A stretch of 17,841 bases of DNA from an uncultured Agathobacter sp. (GCA_934358675.1 CAKRKX010000049.1:1-17841), one strand, 5' to 3'. Counted from the stretch's first letter, positions 1-7,938 are shown. The notes: a model not told the origin generated them from the letters alone. Translations and numbers: made by a program.

Positions 1-514
1 GTCCTGCTCCATGCTCCCAGAAGTTGTCGCACTCTCCGGTCTCCGGATCACGGTAAAAGCGTGTGATGCGGTCGCCCGGCACACCGACTTCCTTTGTCCA
101 GATATCGTAAGCTTCATCATCCTCTCCGTAGATGGAAGGATACAGACGATCCTTCTCCAGTCCGAGAACTTCCGTTAAGAATTCCCATGACCAAGCGATC
201 GCCTCATGTTTAAAATAATCACCGAATGAGAAGTTACCAAGCATCTCGAAAAATGTAAGGTGACGGGCTGTCTTACCTACATTCTCGATATCACCGGTAC
301 GCACACACTTCTGACATGTCGTCACACGTCTTCTCGGTGGAATCTCCTGTCCTGTAAAATATGGCTTCAGCGGTGCCATTCCCGCATTGATCAGTAATAA
401 GCTGTTATCATTGTGCGGTACTAATGAAAAGCTTTTCATTGCAAGATGTCCCTTGCTCTCGAAAAAGTTCAGATACATCCGGCGCAACTCATTTACGCCA
501 TAATTCTTTTTCAT
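1..514 (-). CDS. alaS: Alanine-tRNA ligase, N-terminal part (cut by window edge)
   Basis: This class II aminoacyl-tRNA synthetase charges tRNA-Ala with alanine in the cytoplasm. The visible 171 codons are the start of the catalytic domain: [20 protein letters not shown], then [32 protein letters not shown] and [14 protein letters not shown], which are hallmark AlaS blocks, ending in FWEHGAG just before the usual PCGPCSE motif. The editing and C-Ala domains lie beyond the left edge. The ATG at 512-514 has GGAGG a few bases upstream and gives the standard AlaS N-terminus. The gene follows the 48-residue membrane ORF at 559-705 by 44 bases on the same strand and probably shares its promoter. No T-box-like leader fits in the 44-base gap or before the upstream ORF, so regulation by uncharged tRNA is not visible here. 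Identity is near certain. Confidence 0.97.
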   Translation of the reverse strand, partial: MKKNYGVNELRRMYLNFFESKGHLAMKSFSLVPHNDNSLLLINAGMAPLKPYFTGQEIPPRRRVTTCQKCVRTGDIENVGKTARHLTFFEMLGNFSFGDYFKHEAIAWSWEFLTEVLGLEKDRLYPSIYGEDDEAYDIWTKEVGVPGDRITRFYRDPETGECDNFWEHGAG

Positions 515-558
515 TACCAATTCCTCCAAACCCGGCTCCTAGACCGATTGTTTATTAT

Positions 559-705
559 TTATTCTTTCTCTGTTGTCATCGAAGCATTCTTCGCATCCTT
601 ACGCTTGCGCAGACGCACGCCGACAAATCCCCCAAGTCCGCCAATTGCAGCCAATACAAGCATGATCAACAGATACTGTAAAATACACATGAAAAATTCA
701 CCCAT
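559..705 (-). CDS. Small single-helix membrane protein upstream of alaS
   Basis: This is a 48-residue ORF with an excellent ribosome site, AGGAGG at 713-718, seven bases from the ATG at 703-705. Residues about 7-30 form a hydrophobic helix (ILQYLLIMLVLAAIGGLGGF) containing a GGLGG glycine patch. A strongly basic stretch, RLRKRKDAK, follows, then a polar tail ending TTEKE. The positive-inside rule predicts an N-out, C-in single-pass membrane protein. It lies 44 bases before alaS and directly behind a near-consensus promoter, so it is probably the first gene of the alaS transcript. I do not recognise a family and assign no function. The helix, promoter, RBS and position make it more than a chance ORF. 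A leader peptide controlling alaS is a weaker alternative. Confidence 0.75.
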   Translation of the reverse strand: MGEFFMCILQYLLIMLVLAAIGGLGGFVGVRLRKRKDAKNASMTTEKE

Positions 706-728
706 ATCATTACCTCCTAAACTACTAT

Positions 729-757
729 ATTATAAATGAACTATTGCTAAAATTCAA
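729..757 (-). promoter_or_regulatory. Sigma-A type promoter of small ORF-alaS
   Basis: Read on the minus strand this is TTGAAT (752-757), a 17-base spacer and TATAAT (729-734). The start of transcription would fall near 722, leaving only a few bases before the AGGAGG of the small ORF. The 5' UTR is therefore too short for a riboswitch or T-box. The match is very close to consensus. Confidence 0.8.
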
Positions 758-771
758 TATCTAACCGTGCG

Positions 772-1527
772 TTACATCTCTCCAAACGGAAAAACCTGAT
801 TTTCCCGCTCGATCTCGATCAGTCGGTTTGCCATTCCAAGGTTCGTGATGCGCTTCTTGTAATCCTTGACGGCACTGTAATCCTGCCACATGTGCATCGG
901 GAAAACAAACTCCGCATCGGTATTCTTAAGGAAGAAATCCAACCCGTTAAACTGGTACTCTCCGAGTCTCGGATCAGCCGGAACAAAGGCGATATTGATC
1001 GGTTTTCCGCTGAGTTTTCTTATCTCATGCTGATAGGAACGCTTCATCTTGCCATTGATCAGCTCGCCGACACCCTCCATCTTCCAGTCACTTAAATCTC
1101 CCGCATGGAACAGGCTGACACCGTTCGTTGTCACATAGAAAGCCACGCCCGCATCCGTCGACATCAGCGTGCGGATTTTCAGATCATCGATCTCATACTC
1201 CTTCTCCGGCGCAACGAACGTCACACGGTCACGCACCTTCGGGTCAATGCCATGCTTTTTTAAGAAATTCGGACTGATCCTTATATCTTTCGATAAGATG
1301 TAATGAATATTCTCATACTGCTCCGCCATGCGCAGGATATCCATATCAAAATGATCCTGATGCTTATGGCTCGCAAACATATAAATCTTCGTATCCGGCT
1401 CATACGTCGGAAGTTTGCCGGTAAACGTATAGCCGTTCACGCGGTCTCCGTTAAAATAATCAAAAATCAGTACCTTGTCATCCACTTCCACAAGAAAGCA
1501 GCTGTGATGTATAAAAATTATCTGCAT
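772..1527 (-). CDS. Metallo-beta-lactamase-fold hydrolase (UlaG/RNase Z-like)
   Basis: This 251-residue protein has the MBL-fold signature HxHxDH as S53-HKHQDH (H54, H56, D58, H59). It also has a second metal ligand block, FHAGD (H141, D144), and a late histidine in FPMHMW (H212), so a complete dinuclear Zn site is predicted. There is no signal peptide, so it should be cytosolic. The short, insertion-poor form and the N-terminal IIFIHHSCFLVEV resemble UlaG-like hydrolases and other conserved MBL proteins of Clostridia; the substrate cannot be read from sequence. The start codon overlaps the 3' end of the purine nucleoside phosphorylase gene by 10 bases, which implies translational coupling and perhaps a role in nucleotide or phosphoester salvage. 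No terminator is seen after its stop at 772. Confidence 0.85.
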   Translation of the reverse strand: MQIIFIHHSCFLVEVDDKVLIFDYFNGDRVNGYTFTGKLPTYEPDTKIYMFASHKHQDHFDMDILRMAEQYENIHYILSKDIRISPNFLKKHGIDPKVRDRVTFVAPEKEYEIDDLKIRTLMSTDAGVAFYVTTNGVSLFHAGDLSDWKMEGVGELINGKMKRSYQHEIRKLSGKPINIAFVPADPRLGEYQFNGLDFFLKNTDAEFVFPMHMWQDYSAVKDYKKRITNLGMANRLIEIERENQVFPFGEM

Positions 1528-2354
1528 GTTTTTCCAATCTCCTTTATCAAAGCGGTAACAAGTCCCTTAAACTTCGGTGCCGCAACATCCGCGGACTTCT
1601 GTACTTCCTCGTGCGATAACGGCTCCGGCGAGATTCCGCATGCCAGATTCGAGATACACGAGATGCCAACAATCTGCATGCCCATGTGGTTGGCAGCGAC
1701 CGCCTCACACGCCGTACTCATACCGACCGCATCCGCGCCTAAGATACGCGCCATCGCAACTTCCTGCGGCGACTCGTACGCCGGTCCCGTAAATTGCAGA
1801 TACGTTCCTTCTTTTAAATCAATACCAAGCTCACTTGCGCATTTTTGGGCAGCAAGGATCAGCTTGCGATCATAAATCTCGCTCATATCCGGAAAACGAG
1901 CTCCAAGCTCATCAATGTTTGGTCCAATCAGCGGCGAAGGCACAAAGCTTGCAATCTGCCCCGTAATGAGCATCAGATCACCCGCATGCATCCCCTGCTG
2001 GATGCCGCCAGCCGCATTCGTAAGGATCAGCGTCTTTGCGCCGAGCAGCTTCATCAACCGTGTCGGAAGCACCACATCCGTCATCGGATAGCCTTCATAA
2101 TAATGCACGCGCCCCTGCATGCACACGACCGGCACATCATCCACATAACCGAAGATAAACCGTCCGGCATGTCCCGCAACCGTCGACACCGGAAAGCCCT
2201 CGATATCGTGATAGTCGATCGCTTTTTCCACGCGGATGCCCTCCGCGTAATCGCCAAGTCCCGAGCCGAGCACCAGTGCCACCTCCGGCACAAAATCCGT
2301 CTGTGCTCGCACGCTTGCATAACATTTTTGCAGCTTATCGTATACTTCGTTCAT
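1518..2354 (-). CDS. Purine nucleoside phosphorylase (inosine-guanosine type, PNP-I)
   Basis: This 278-residue enzyme cleaves purine ribo- and deoxyribonucleosides with phosphate to give base and (deoxy)ribose-1-phosphate in purine salvage. Visible family motifs are the phosphate loop GSGLGDY (30-36), GHAGR (61-65, phosphate-binding His), the GRVHYYEGYP block (81-90), LTNAAGG (111-117), PAYE (191-194, base-binding Glu), GMST (211-214) and ISNLACG (234-240, base-binding Asn). Length fits trimeric PNP of the PunA/DeoD2 class. I chose the ATG at 2352-2354 because GGAGAGG lies just upstream; the longer frame that opens at 2435 runs through the promoter and lacks an RBS. It is the first gene of a two-gene unit with the MBL hydrolase. 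Gene symbol usage varies (punA, pupG), so none is given. Confidence 0.95.
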   Translation of the reverse strand: MNEVYDKLQKCYASVRAQTDFVPEVALVLGSGLGDYAEGIRVEKAIDYHDIEGFPVSTVAGHAGRFIFGYVDDVPVVCMQGRVHYYEGYPMTDVVLPTRLMKLLGAKTLILTNAAGGIQQGMHAGDLMLITGQIASFVPSPLIGPNIDELGARFPDMSEIYDRKLILAAQKCASELGIDLKEGTYLQFTGPAYESPQEVAMARILGADAVGMSTACEAVAANHMGMQIVGISCISNLACGISPEPLSHEEVQKSADVAAPKFKGLVTALIKEIGKTCR

Positions 2355-2373
2355 TCTATCCCTCTCCTTATCA

Positions 2374-2391
2374 CCGGAATTTTTGTTCCGG
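2374..2391 (-). other. Small hairpin in the 5' UTR of the purine nucleoside phosphorylase gene
   Basis: CCGGAA and TTCCGG form a perfect 6-bp stem with a 6-base loop between the promoter and the RBS. No poly-T follows on the minus strand, so it is not an intrinsic terminator. A 5' RNA-stabilising hairpin is the simplest reading. Confidence 0.4.
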
Positions 2392-2406
2392 CGCATCACT
2401 GCTTTT

Positions 2407-2435
2407 ATTATAACAGAAACCGCCTCAAAATCCAA
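2407..2435 (-). promoter_or_regulatory. Promoter of the purine nucleoside phosphorylase-MBL unit
   Basis: On the minus strand this is TTGGAT (2430-2435), a 17-base spacer and TATAAT (2407-2412). It supports the start codon at 2354, because translation from 2435 would begin inside the -35 element. Confidence 0.75.
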
Positions 2436-2494
2436 CGAAGATATCGGTCGAATCAGTCACATCCACGACACTTGTGGAGACTGGATTTGTCGCG

Positions 2495-3844
2495 CTACAG
2501 ATTTAACTCACGCACTGTCTTACGGTAAATGTAAATAAAGTAGATGACCTCCGGAATGCCCGTGATCAGCCACGATACCCCATACAACAGGTAGATGGAT
2601 ATCGTTGTTCCAAATGCCGCAAACACAGTATAAATCCAGACAATACGGAATACACACGAACCGAGGATCATAATGATTGTCGGGATAACCGTTTTGCCGA
2701 GCGCACGCGTAGCTGCGGTCGTACAATCCATCGGTGCAGACAGCCAATAACACAGCCCCATGATCACAAGTCGGTCCATTCCCGCCGCAATCACATCCTT
2801 CTCATTTGCAAAAAGCCCGAGGAACTGATGACCGAATATCACAAGAAGAAGTCCCACAACGACAGCGATCAGTGTTGAATACAACAGACTGATCAGATAG
2901 CTTTTCATTACCCGATCCTTATTTCTCGCACCGAGGTTCTGTCCCATAAAAGTACCGCACACCGTATAAAAAGCCGCCATAACATCATATACAAGATTAT
3001 CCGCATTCATCGCCGCCGAATTACCTGCAACGACCGTGGCACTGAACGAATTGACACCGCTTTGTACAAACAGATTTGCCACACTGTAAATCATATACTG
3101 AAACGCAGACGGAATACCAATCTGCAGGATACGTTCTGCCTTCTTGGTTGCCAGACGCATCTCACTCCACCGGAGCCGGTAGATCTCATGACTGCGGAAC
3201 AGATCCTTTACGATCAGAAATGCAGACACATACTGTGAGATCGCAGATGCCGCTGCCACACCCCGGACATCTATCTTTAAAACAATCACAAAAAACAGAT
3301 TCAGGATCACATTGAGTATGCCTGCGATCGTAAGATACAGCAGCGGTTTCTTCGTATTACCGCCCGCACTGAATACGGCATTGCCGAAATTGTAGAGGGA
3401 CAACGCCGGCATTCCCAAAAAGTAAATATGCAGATATGCCACTGCCCCATTGATCAGTTCCTCTTTCGTATTCAGAAGCTGCAGGATATGCCTTGCAAAC
3501 ACCATCCCAACGGTCAGAAGCATAAGTCCCGCGATCAGGCTGATGATTGCAGCCGAATGCACCGTCTCCGAAACATCCTTCTTCGACTTGGATCCGATTG
3601 CGAGAGCCGTCAATACATTGATTCCTCCCGCCAGGCCAATTGGTACCGCAAGAAAAAGCGTCAGGAGGATGGAGGTCGATCCTACCGCCCCAAGCGCATA
3701 CGCCCCCGCGAACTTGCCGACCACCGCCACATCCGAAATATTAAATAAGACCTGCAGCAAATTGGACAGCATAAGTGGAAGGCTTAAAAACAGGATCTGT
3801 TTTGAAAGCCTTCCAACCGTTAAATCATTACTTTTGTTATTCAT
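2495..3844 (-). CDS. MATE family multidrug/cation efflux transporter
   Basis: This 449-residue polytopic membrane protein of the MATE superfamily would export cationic drugs or metabolites using a Na+ or H+ gradient. The sequence opens with the family's LPLMLSNLLQVLFNISDVAVVGKF. It carries about 12 hydrophobic segments and two homologous halves; the second starts near residue 245 with ILQIGIPSAFQYMIYSVAN. The block NALGA-like TFMGQNLGARNKDRV is the conserved loop after the third helix of the second half. Length matches the family. The ATG at 3842-3844 is preceded by AAGGGTGA. The gene is monocistronic and divergent from the ABC-F gene. This pairing of an efflux pump with a ribosome-protection-type ATPase is suggestive of drug response, but the substrate is unknown. 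Confidence 0.93.
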   Translation of the reverse strand: MNNKSNDLTVGRLSKQILFLSLPLMLSNLLQVLFNISDVAVVGKFAGAYALGAVGSTSILLTLFLAVPIGLAGGINVLTALAIGSKSKKDVSETVHSAAIISLIAGLMLLTVGMVFARHILQLLNTKEELINGAVAYLHIYFLGMPALSLYNFGNAVFSAGGNTKKPLLYLTIAGILNVILNLFFVIVLKIDVRGVAAASAISQYVSAFLIVKDLFRSHEIYRLRWSEMRLATKKAERILQIGIPSAFQYMIYSVANLFVQSGVNSFSATVVAGNSAAMNADNLVYDVMAAFYTVCGTFMGQNLGARNKDRVMKSYLISLLYSTLIAVVVGLLLVIFGHQFLGLFANEKDVIAAGMDRLVIMGLCYWLSAPMDCTTAATRALGKTVIPTIIMILGSCVFRIVWIYTVFAAFGTTISIYLLYGVSWLITGIPEVIYFIYIYRKTVRELNL

Positions 3845-3877
3845 TTAAATTCACCCTTAGTTTTTGTCGATTTTATC

Positions 3878-3906
3878 ATCATATACCCAATTGGAAGCAT
3901 AAACAA
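3878..3906 (-). promoter_or_regulatory. Promoter of the MATE gene
   Basis: On the minus strand this is TTGTTT (3901-3906), a 17-base spacer and TATGAT (3878-3883), about 35 bases before the ATG. The -35 is imperfect. Confidence 0.55.
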
Positions 3907-3966
3907 GTATTCCGGACAAAATTTCTTTTCAAATTTCAATCGGCATGATAGAATTATAAATACGTT

Positions 3967-3997
3967 TTGCAATCCGTCATTTTGAAAGGTTTATGAT
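3967..3997 (+). promoter_or_regulatory. Tentative promoter of the ABC-F gene
   Basis: TTGCAA (3967-3972) and TATGAT (3992-3997) face the ABC-F gene, but with a long 19-base spacer. An alternative is TTTCAA (3934-3939) with TATAAA (3955-3960) at a short 15-base spacing. Neither is convincing. The 204-base gap between the MATE and ABC-F genes holds no clear attenuator hairpin of the kind seen before some ABC-F resistance genes. Confidence 0.3.
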
Positions 3998-4052
3998 GAA
4001 ATGCAGACACATGAATTACAACAAACATTCCCATAAATAAAAAGAGGTAAAT

Positions 4053-5609
4053 ATGAGTGTATTAAATGTTGAACACCTAAGCCACGGATTCGGTGACCGC
4101 GCCATCTTAAAGGATGTTACCTTCCGCCTGTTAAAAGGCGAGCACGTCGGCTTCGTCGGTGCAAACGGCGAAGGAAAATCCACGTTTATGAATATTATCA
4201 CGGGACACTTACAACCGGATGAGGGCAAGATCGAGTGGGCGAAAAACATCCATGTCGGCTATCTTGACCAACACGCAGTCCTAGAGAAGGGACAGACGAT
4301 CTACGATGTATTAAAAGCGGCGTTCGCTTCGCTTTTTGCATTGGAAGAAAAAATGAATACGATCTGCGATCACATGGGCGATGCCTCACCGGAGGAACTC
4401 GATTCCATGATGGCAGAACTCGGCGAGATCCAGGACACGCTCGACTCCCACGATTTCTATATTATTGACACGAAGATCGAGGAAGTTGCCCGTGCACTGG
4501 GGCTGACCGATATCGGACTGGAGCGCGATGTCACGGAACTCAGCGGAGGCCAGCGTACCAAAGTGCTCCTCGGAAAGCTTCTTCTCGAGAAACCGGATAT
4601 CCTGCTCCTCGATGAACCGACGAACTATCTGGATGAGTCGCACATCGAATGGCTGAAACGCTACTTAAATGATTACGAGAATGCATTCATCCTGATCTCC
4701 CACGACATTCCGTTTCTCAACAGTGTCATCAACCTGATCTATCACATTGACAACGGAGAACTCACACGCTACGTCGGAAACTACGATGATTTCATGCGTG
4801 TGTACGAAGTGAAAAAGGCGCAGCTTGAGGCCGCCTACAAAAAACAGCAGCAGGAAATCAGCGAGTTAAAAGACTTCGTTGCCCGCAACAAGGCAAGGGT
4901 TGCCACAAGAAATATGGCTATGTCCCGCCAGAAAAAGTTAGATAAGATGGATGTGATCGAACTTGCCGCCGACAAGCCGAAGCCGGAATTCCAGTTCCTT
5001 GAAGCACGCACACCGTCAAAGTTTCTTTTTGAAACCAAGGATCTTGTGATCGGCTACGACGAACCGCTCTCCCGCCCGCTCAACCTTGTCATGGAGCGCG
5101 GTCAGAAGATTGCAATGATCGGTGCCAACGGAATCGGAAAGACAACACTTTTAAAAAGCATTATGGGCTACATCAAACCGTACTCCGGAAGCTCGCACCT
5201 TGGAGATTATCTGTATCCGGGCTATTTTGAGCAGGAGAAAAAATACGAGACAAACATTACCTGTATTGAGGAAATCTGGGATGAATTTCCATCCATGAAT
5301 CAGTATGAAGTGCGCTCCGCCTTAGCCAAATGCGGACTGATGACCAAACATATCGAAAGCCTGATGAAAGTACTAAGCGGTGGCGAGCAGGCGAAGGTAC
5401 GTCTCTGCAAACTGATCAACCGCGAGACCAATCTTCTTCTTCTCGACGAGCCGACGAACCATCTGGACGTCGATGCCAAAGAAGAATTGAAACGCGCGCT
5501 GATCGCATACAAGGGAAGTATCCTTTTGATCTGTCACGAGCCGGAATTCTACGAAGACATCGTAACCGATATCTGGAATTGCGAAGAATGGACAACCAGG
5601 GCACTCTAA
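4053..5609 (+). CDS. ABC-F family ATPase (YbiT/EttA-like, ribosome-associated)
   Basis: This 518-residue protein has two ABC domains in tandem and no membrane segment, as in the ABC-F family of translation factors and ribosome-protection proteins. Domain 1 has Walker A GANGEGKST (36-44), signature LSGGQ (163-167) and Walker B ILLLDEPTNYLD (183-194). A charged helical linker (about 245-320, AYKKQQQEISELK) is the P-site tRNA interaction motif. Domain 2 has GANGIGKTT (357-365), LSGGE (441-445) and LLLLDEPTNHLD (461-472). The second H-loop reads CHEPEF rather than the usual SHDxxF, but keeps the His. The start is supported by AAAGAGG before the ATG at 4053. The last codons form the terminator stem. 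Whether it gives antibiotic resistance or is a housekeeping factor cannot be decided; the lineage resembles YbiT-type proteins. Confidence 0.93.
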   Translation: MSVLNVEHLSHGFGDRAILKDVTFRLLKGEHVGFVGANGEGKSTFMNIITGHLQPDEGKIEWAKNIHVGYLDQHAVLEKGQTIYDVLKAAFASLFALEEKMNTICDHMGDASPEELDSMMAELGEIQDTLDSHDFYIIDTKIEEVARALGLTDIGLERDVTELSGGQRTKVLLGKLLLEKPDILLLDEPTNYLDESHIEWLKRYLNDYENAFILISHDIPFLNSVINLIYHIDNGELTRYVGNYDDFMRVYEVKKAQLEAAYKKQQQEISELKDFVARNKARVATRNMAMSRQKKLDKMDVIELAADKPKPEFQFLEARTPSKFLFETKDLVIGYDEPLSRPLNLVMERGQKIAMIGANGIGKTTLLKSIMGYIKPYSGSSHLGDYLYPGYFEQEKKYETNITCIEEIWDEFPSMNQYEVRSALAKCGLMTKHIESLMKVLSGGEQAKVRLCKLINRETNLLLLDEPTNHLDVDAKEELKRALIAYKGSILLICHEPEFYEDIVTDIWNCEEWTTRAL

Positions 5610-5637
5610 AGTGCCCGGGTTGTCCATTTTCTTTTTT
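5587..5637 (+). terminator. Intrinsic terminator overlapping the end of the ABC-F gene
   Basis: Left arm 5587-5605 pairs with right arm 5610-5628, 18 of 19 positions, with one A/G mismatch at 5598/5617. The 4-base loop (5606-5609) contains the stop codon TAA (5607-5609), and TTTTCTTTTTT follows. The stem therefore encodes the last residues of the protein. The minus-strand side lacks a matching T-run, so termination of alaX from the other side is less likely. Confidence 0.92.
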
Positions 5638-5755
5638 CCCTTTAGAATAAATTGACTTAAGATCTCTTTCGTCATTGTATACGGATAATTTTTCATCTTC
5701 GCAGGTACTTACCATATTCGCATAGGAAGATGTCTTTAAGTATCCCGCATCCATT

Positions 5756-6931
5756 TTACAGTGTAGCCAGCAGTTCCTCGATCTGTAACTGCGATGCGGC
5801 AACCGATCCCTGAATCATCTTATCGCTTCCTCCGCCTCTTGCAGACAGCTTCTCGCGAAGCGCCGCAGCAATCGCGCGGCAATCCTTGTTTCTGCTTCCG
5901 ACAATAAACTGATAACCGTTCTCATCGTCTCCGACAAATACCGCACTGATCCCTGCGAACTTCTCCACCAGGCCGTTTACAACATTGCGCACGACCGGAG
6001 TCTCAAGATCCGACTCAAACAGGATCGCATTCTCGGAATCCTCCGGTATCGCAGACACCCTGTATTCCATCAGTTCCTGCTTTGCTGTGGCAAGCTGATT
6101 TTTCATCGTCTGGTTTGCATTTTTCAATTTCACAACGTTTTCAACGATTGCTTCCTGATTCGTGCTGAACTGCGCCATCAGTTCCGTAATGATATCCGCT
6201 TTCTGGCGGAATGCCTCAAGTGCACGGAATCCGCAGAGAATACTGACTCTCACACCGCCCTTGTAGCTTTGCACATTCATGACTTTGAGCATGCCGATCT
6301 CGCCGGTTCTTCTCACGTGCGGCGCACAGCAGGCGCACACGTCGTATCCCGGAATGGTCACGATTCGAACCTGTCCCTCAATCTCAATCTTGCTGCGGTA
6401 TTCAAGTGTCTTTAACTCTTCCTTTGTCGGGAAGTTGACTTCCACCGGAATATTCTCTATGATTGCCTGATTTACCGCCGTCTCGATCTCTGCAATCTCT
6501 TCCGCAGAGATCACACCGTTAAAATCCATCGTCACGATCGAATCGCTCAGATGAAATCCGACATTGTCATATCCGAACCGGTTATGTACGATTCCGGAGA
6601 AAATATGCTCTCCGCTGTGCTGCTGCATGTTATAGAAACGATGCTGCCAGTCCACAACGCCTTTTACCGTTGCACCGACCGTAAGTGGCGCAACAAGCGT
6701 GTGTGTGATCACCTCGTCTTTGATCTGCACATCGAGAGCCTCGACTCCGTCGATCGTTCCCATATCCGGACTCTGTCCACCCTCTTCCGGGAAGAAAAGC
6801 GTCTGATCCAGCCATACCTGATAGACCTTGCCGTCCTTCTTTTCGACTTCCTCACAGGCAATTACCTCTGCCTCGAACTCTGTCTTATATGCGTCCTCAT
6901 CATACAGACGAATTGTTTGATTCACTTCCAT
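5756..6931 (-). CDS. Free-standing alanyl-tRNA editing protein (AlaX-L type, DHHA1 domain)
   Basis: This 391-residue homologue of the AlaRS editing domain hydrolyses mischarged tRNA-Ala (Ser or Gly). Order: an N-terminal tRNA_SAD/editing region with FFPEEGGQSPD (46-56), the zinc motif HSGEH (105-109) and the second zinc half CCAPH (201-205). Then come a helical linker (about 255-310) and a C-terminal DHHA1 domain with ARGGGSDKMIQGS. The long form with DHHA1 is the AlaX-L class; AlaX-S proteins lack the last part. I chose the ATG at 6929-6931 because GAGGAAA precedes it; an in-frame ATG at 6973 has no clear RBS. It follows metA by 45 bases and ends the rluF-ligA-metA-alaX run. The synthetase gene alaS lies 5 kb away in the same window. 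Confidence 0.93.
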   Translation of the reverse strand: MEVNQTIRLYDEDAYKTEFEAEVIACEEVEKKDGKVYQVWLDQTLFFPEEGGQSPDMGTIDGVEALDVQIKDEVITHTLVAPLTVGATVKGVVDWQHRFYNMQQHSGEHIFSGIVHNRFGYDNVGFHLSDSIVTMDFNGVISAEEIAEIETAVNQAIIENIPVEVNFPTKEELKTLEYRSKIEIEGQVRIVTIPGYDVCACCAPHVRRTGEIGMLKVMNVQSYKGGVRVSILCGFRALEAFRQKADIITELMAQFSTNQEAIVENVVKLKNANQTMKNQLATAKQELMEYRVSAIPEDSENAILFESDLETPVVRNVVNGLVEKFAGISAVFVGDDENGYQFIVGSRNKDCRAIAAALREKLSARGGGSDKMIQGSVAASQLQIEELLATL

Positions 6932-6976
6932 TGTATTTCCTCTTTTCCGCAACGCTGCCTGTCGCTCTTTCAACTG

Positions 6977-7909
6977 TTATTTTCCGATAATTTCCGCCAC
7001 ATCAACAAACTGATACGGCGTCTGCTGGTAAACATAATAATTGATCCAGTTCGCATACATAATGTTTCCGTGCGATCTCCACTGCAGCATCGGGCGCTGC
7101 GACGGATCATCATCCGGATAATAGTTGCACGGCAGATCGATCGGCAGACCTTTCGCAGTATCGCGCTTGTACTCACCGTCAAGTGTCATACGGTCATACT
7201 CCGGATGTCCCATCACGAAGATCTGGCTTCCGTCCTGATTCATCAGGAGGAAAACGCCTGCTTCTTCGGATTCCGCAAGGATCGTCAATTCCTCGTGCTC
7301 TAAGATATCCCCCTTACGGATTTCCGTATGGCGGGAATGTGGCGCGTAAAAGTAATCGTCAAAACCGCGCACAAGCGGGATCTTACGGTTCATCACCTTG
7401 TGGCGGAACACACCGAACATCTTCTTATCCAGAATATGTTTTGGAATACCGTAATGATAATACAGACCGGCCTGTGCACCCCAGCACAGATGCAGCGTGG
7501 AAGTGACATGCGTCTTCGACCACTCCATGATCTCACAGATCTCCGGCCAGTAATCAACCTCCTCGTACTCCATCAGCTCGACCGGTGCCCCGGTGATGAT
7601 CAGACCATCAAAATACTGCTTTTTGATTTCCGCAAAGGTCTGATAGAACTTGTTAAGATGACTCTTCGAGGTGTGCGTTGACGCGTGCGAAGCCGGCGTC
7701 AGAAACGACACATCCACCTGCAGCGGTGTATTTGACAGGGAACGCAGAATCTGCAGCTCCGTGTCCTCCTTCAAAGGCATCAGATTGACAATAACGATAT
7801 TGATCGGACGAATATCCTGATGCATGGCACGATTTTCGTCCATAACAAATATATTTTCTCTCTCAAGGATCTCCTTTGCAGGCAGATCACTCTGTGTTCT
7901 GATTGGCAT
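6977..7909 (-). CDS. metA: Homoserine O-acetyltransferase (MetA family)
   Basis: This 310-residue enzyme acylates homoserine, the committed step of methionine synthesis, in the cytoplasm. Residues match the MetA family by number: catalytic Cys142 in LCWGAQA, His235 and Glu237 in GHPEYD. Position 111 is Glu (ITGAPVE, 105-111). Published work on Bacillus cereus MetA shows Glu111 directs acetyl-CoA use, while the E. coli enzyme has Gly there and uses succinyl-CoA. So acetyl is predicted, although many databases name the family succinyltransferase. The start at 7907-7909 has GAGGAA upstream. The gene is 29 bases after ligA, with no room for a SAM riboswitch in the gap, so methionine control, if any, must act elsewhere in the operon. 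Confidence 0.96.
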   Translation of the reverse strand: MPIRTQSDLPAKEILERENIFVMDENRAMHQDIRPINIVIVNLMPLKEDTELQILRSLSNTPLQVDVSFLTPASHASTHTSKSHLNKFYQTFAEIKKQYFDGLIITGAPVELMEYEEVDYWPEICEIMEWSKTHVTSTLHLCWGAQAGLYYHYGIPKHILDKKMFGVFRHKVMNRKIPLVRGFDDYFYAPHSRHTEIRKGDILEHEELTILAESEEAGVFLLMNQDGSQIFVMGHPEYDRMTLDGEYKRDTAKGLPIDLPCNYYPDDDPSQRPMLQWRSHGNIMYANWINYYVYQQTPYQFVDVAEIIGK

Positions 7910-7938
7910 AACTATTCTTCCTCACTTTCCGACCGCTT

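Noticed and set aside
446..739. Plus-strand ORFs of 85-97 codons across the alaS 5' region
   Set aside because: They are antisense to alaS and to the better supported small membrane ORF with its promoter and AGGAGG.
2460..2480. Short inverted repeat TCCAC/GTGGA after the MATE stop
   Set aside because: Only 5 bp and no T-run, so not called as a terminator.
1845..2528. Long plus-strand ORF (227 codons) over the purine nucleoside phosphorylase gene
   Set aside because: Antisense shadow rich in His/Arg/Cys with no RBS; the minus strand carries all family motifs.
5373..5696. Minus-strand ORF of 107 codons starting MKNYPYTMTKEILSQF, downstream of alaX
   Set aside because: Most of it is antisense to the ABC-F gene and its terminator hairpin; the RBS is weak and the rest looks like a frame shadow. 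The 115 bases between 5640 and 5755 hold nothing else I can support.
6931..6973. Upstream ATG of alaX at 6973, and the analogous upstream ATGs of aroD (13210), NUDIX (17410) and PNP (2435)
   Set aside because: No ribosome site, and in two cases the extension overlaps a promoter; the inner starts have good RBS and family-typical N-termini.
7910..7938. SAM riboswitch or T-box before metA
   Set aside because: The gap after ligA is only 29 bases.
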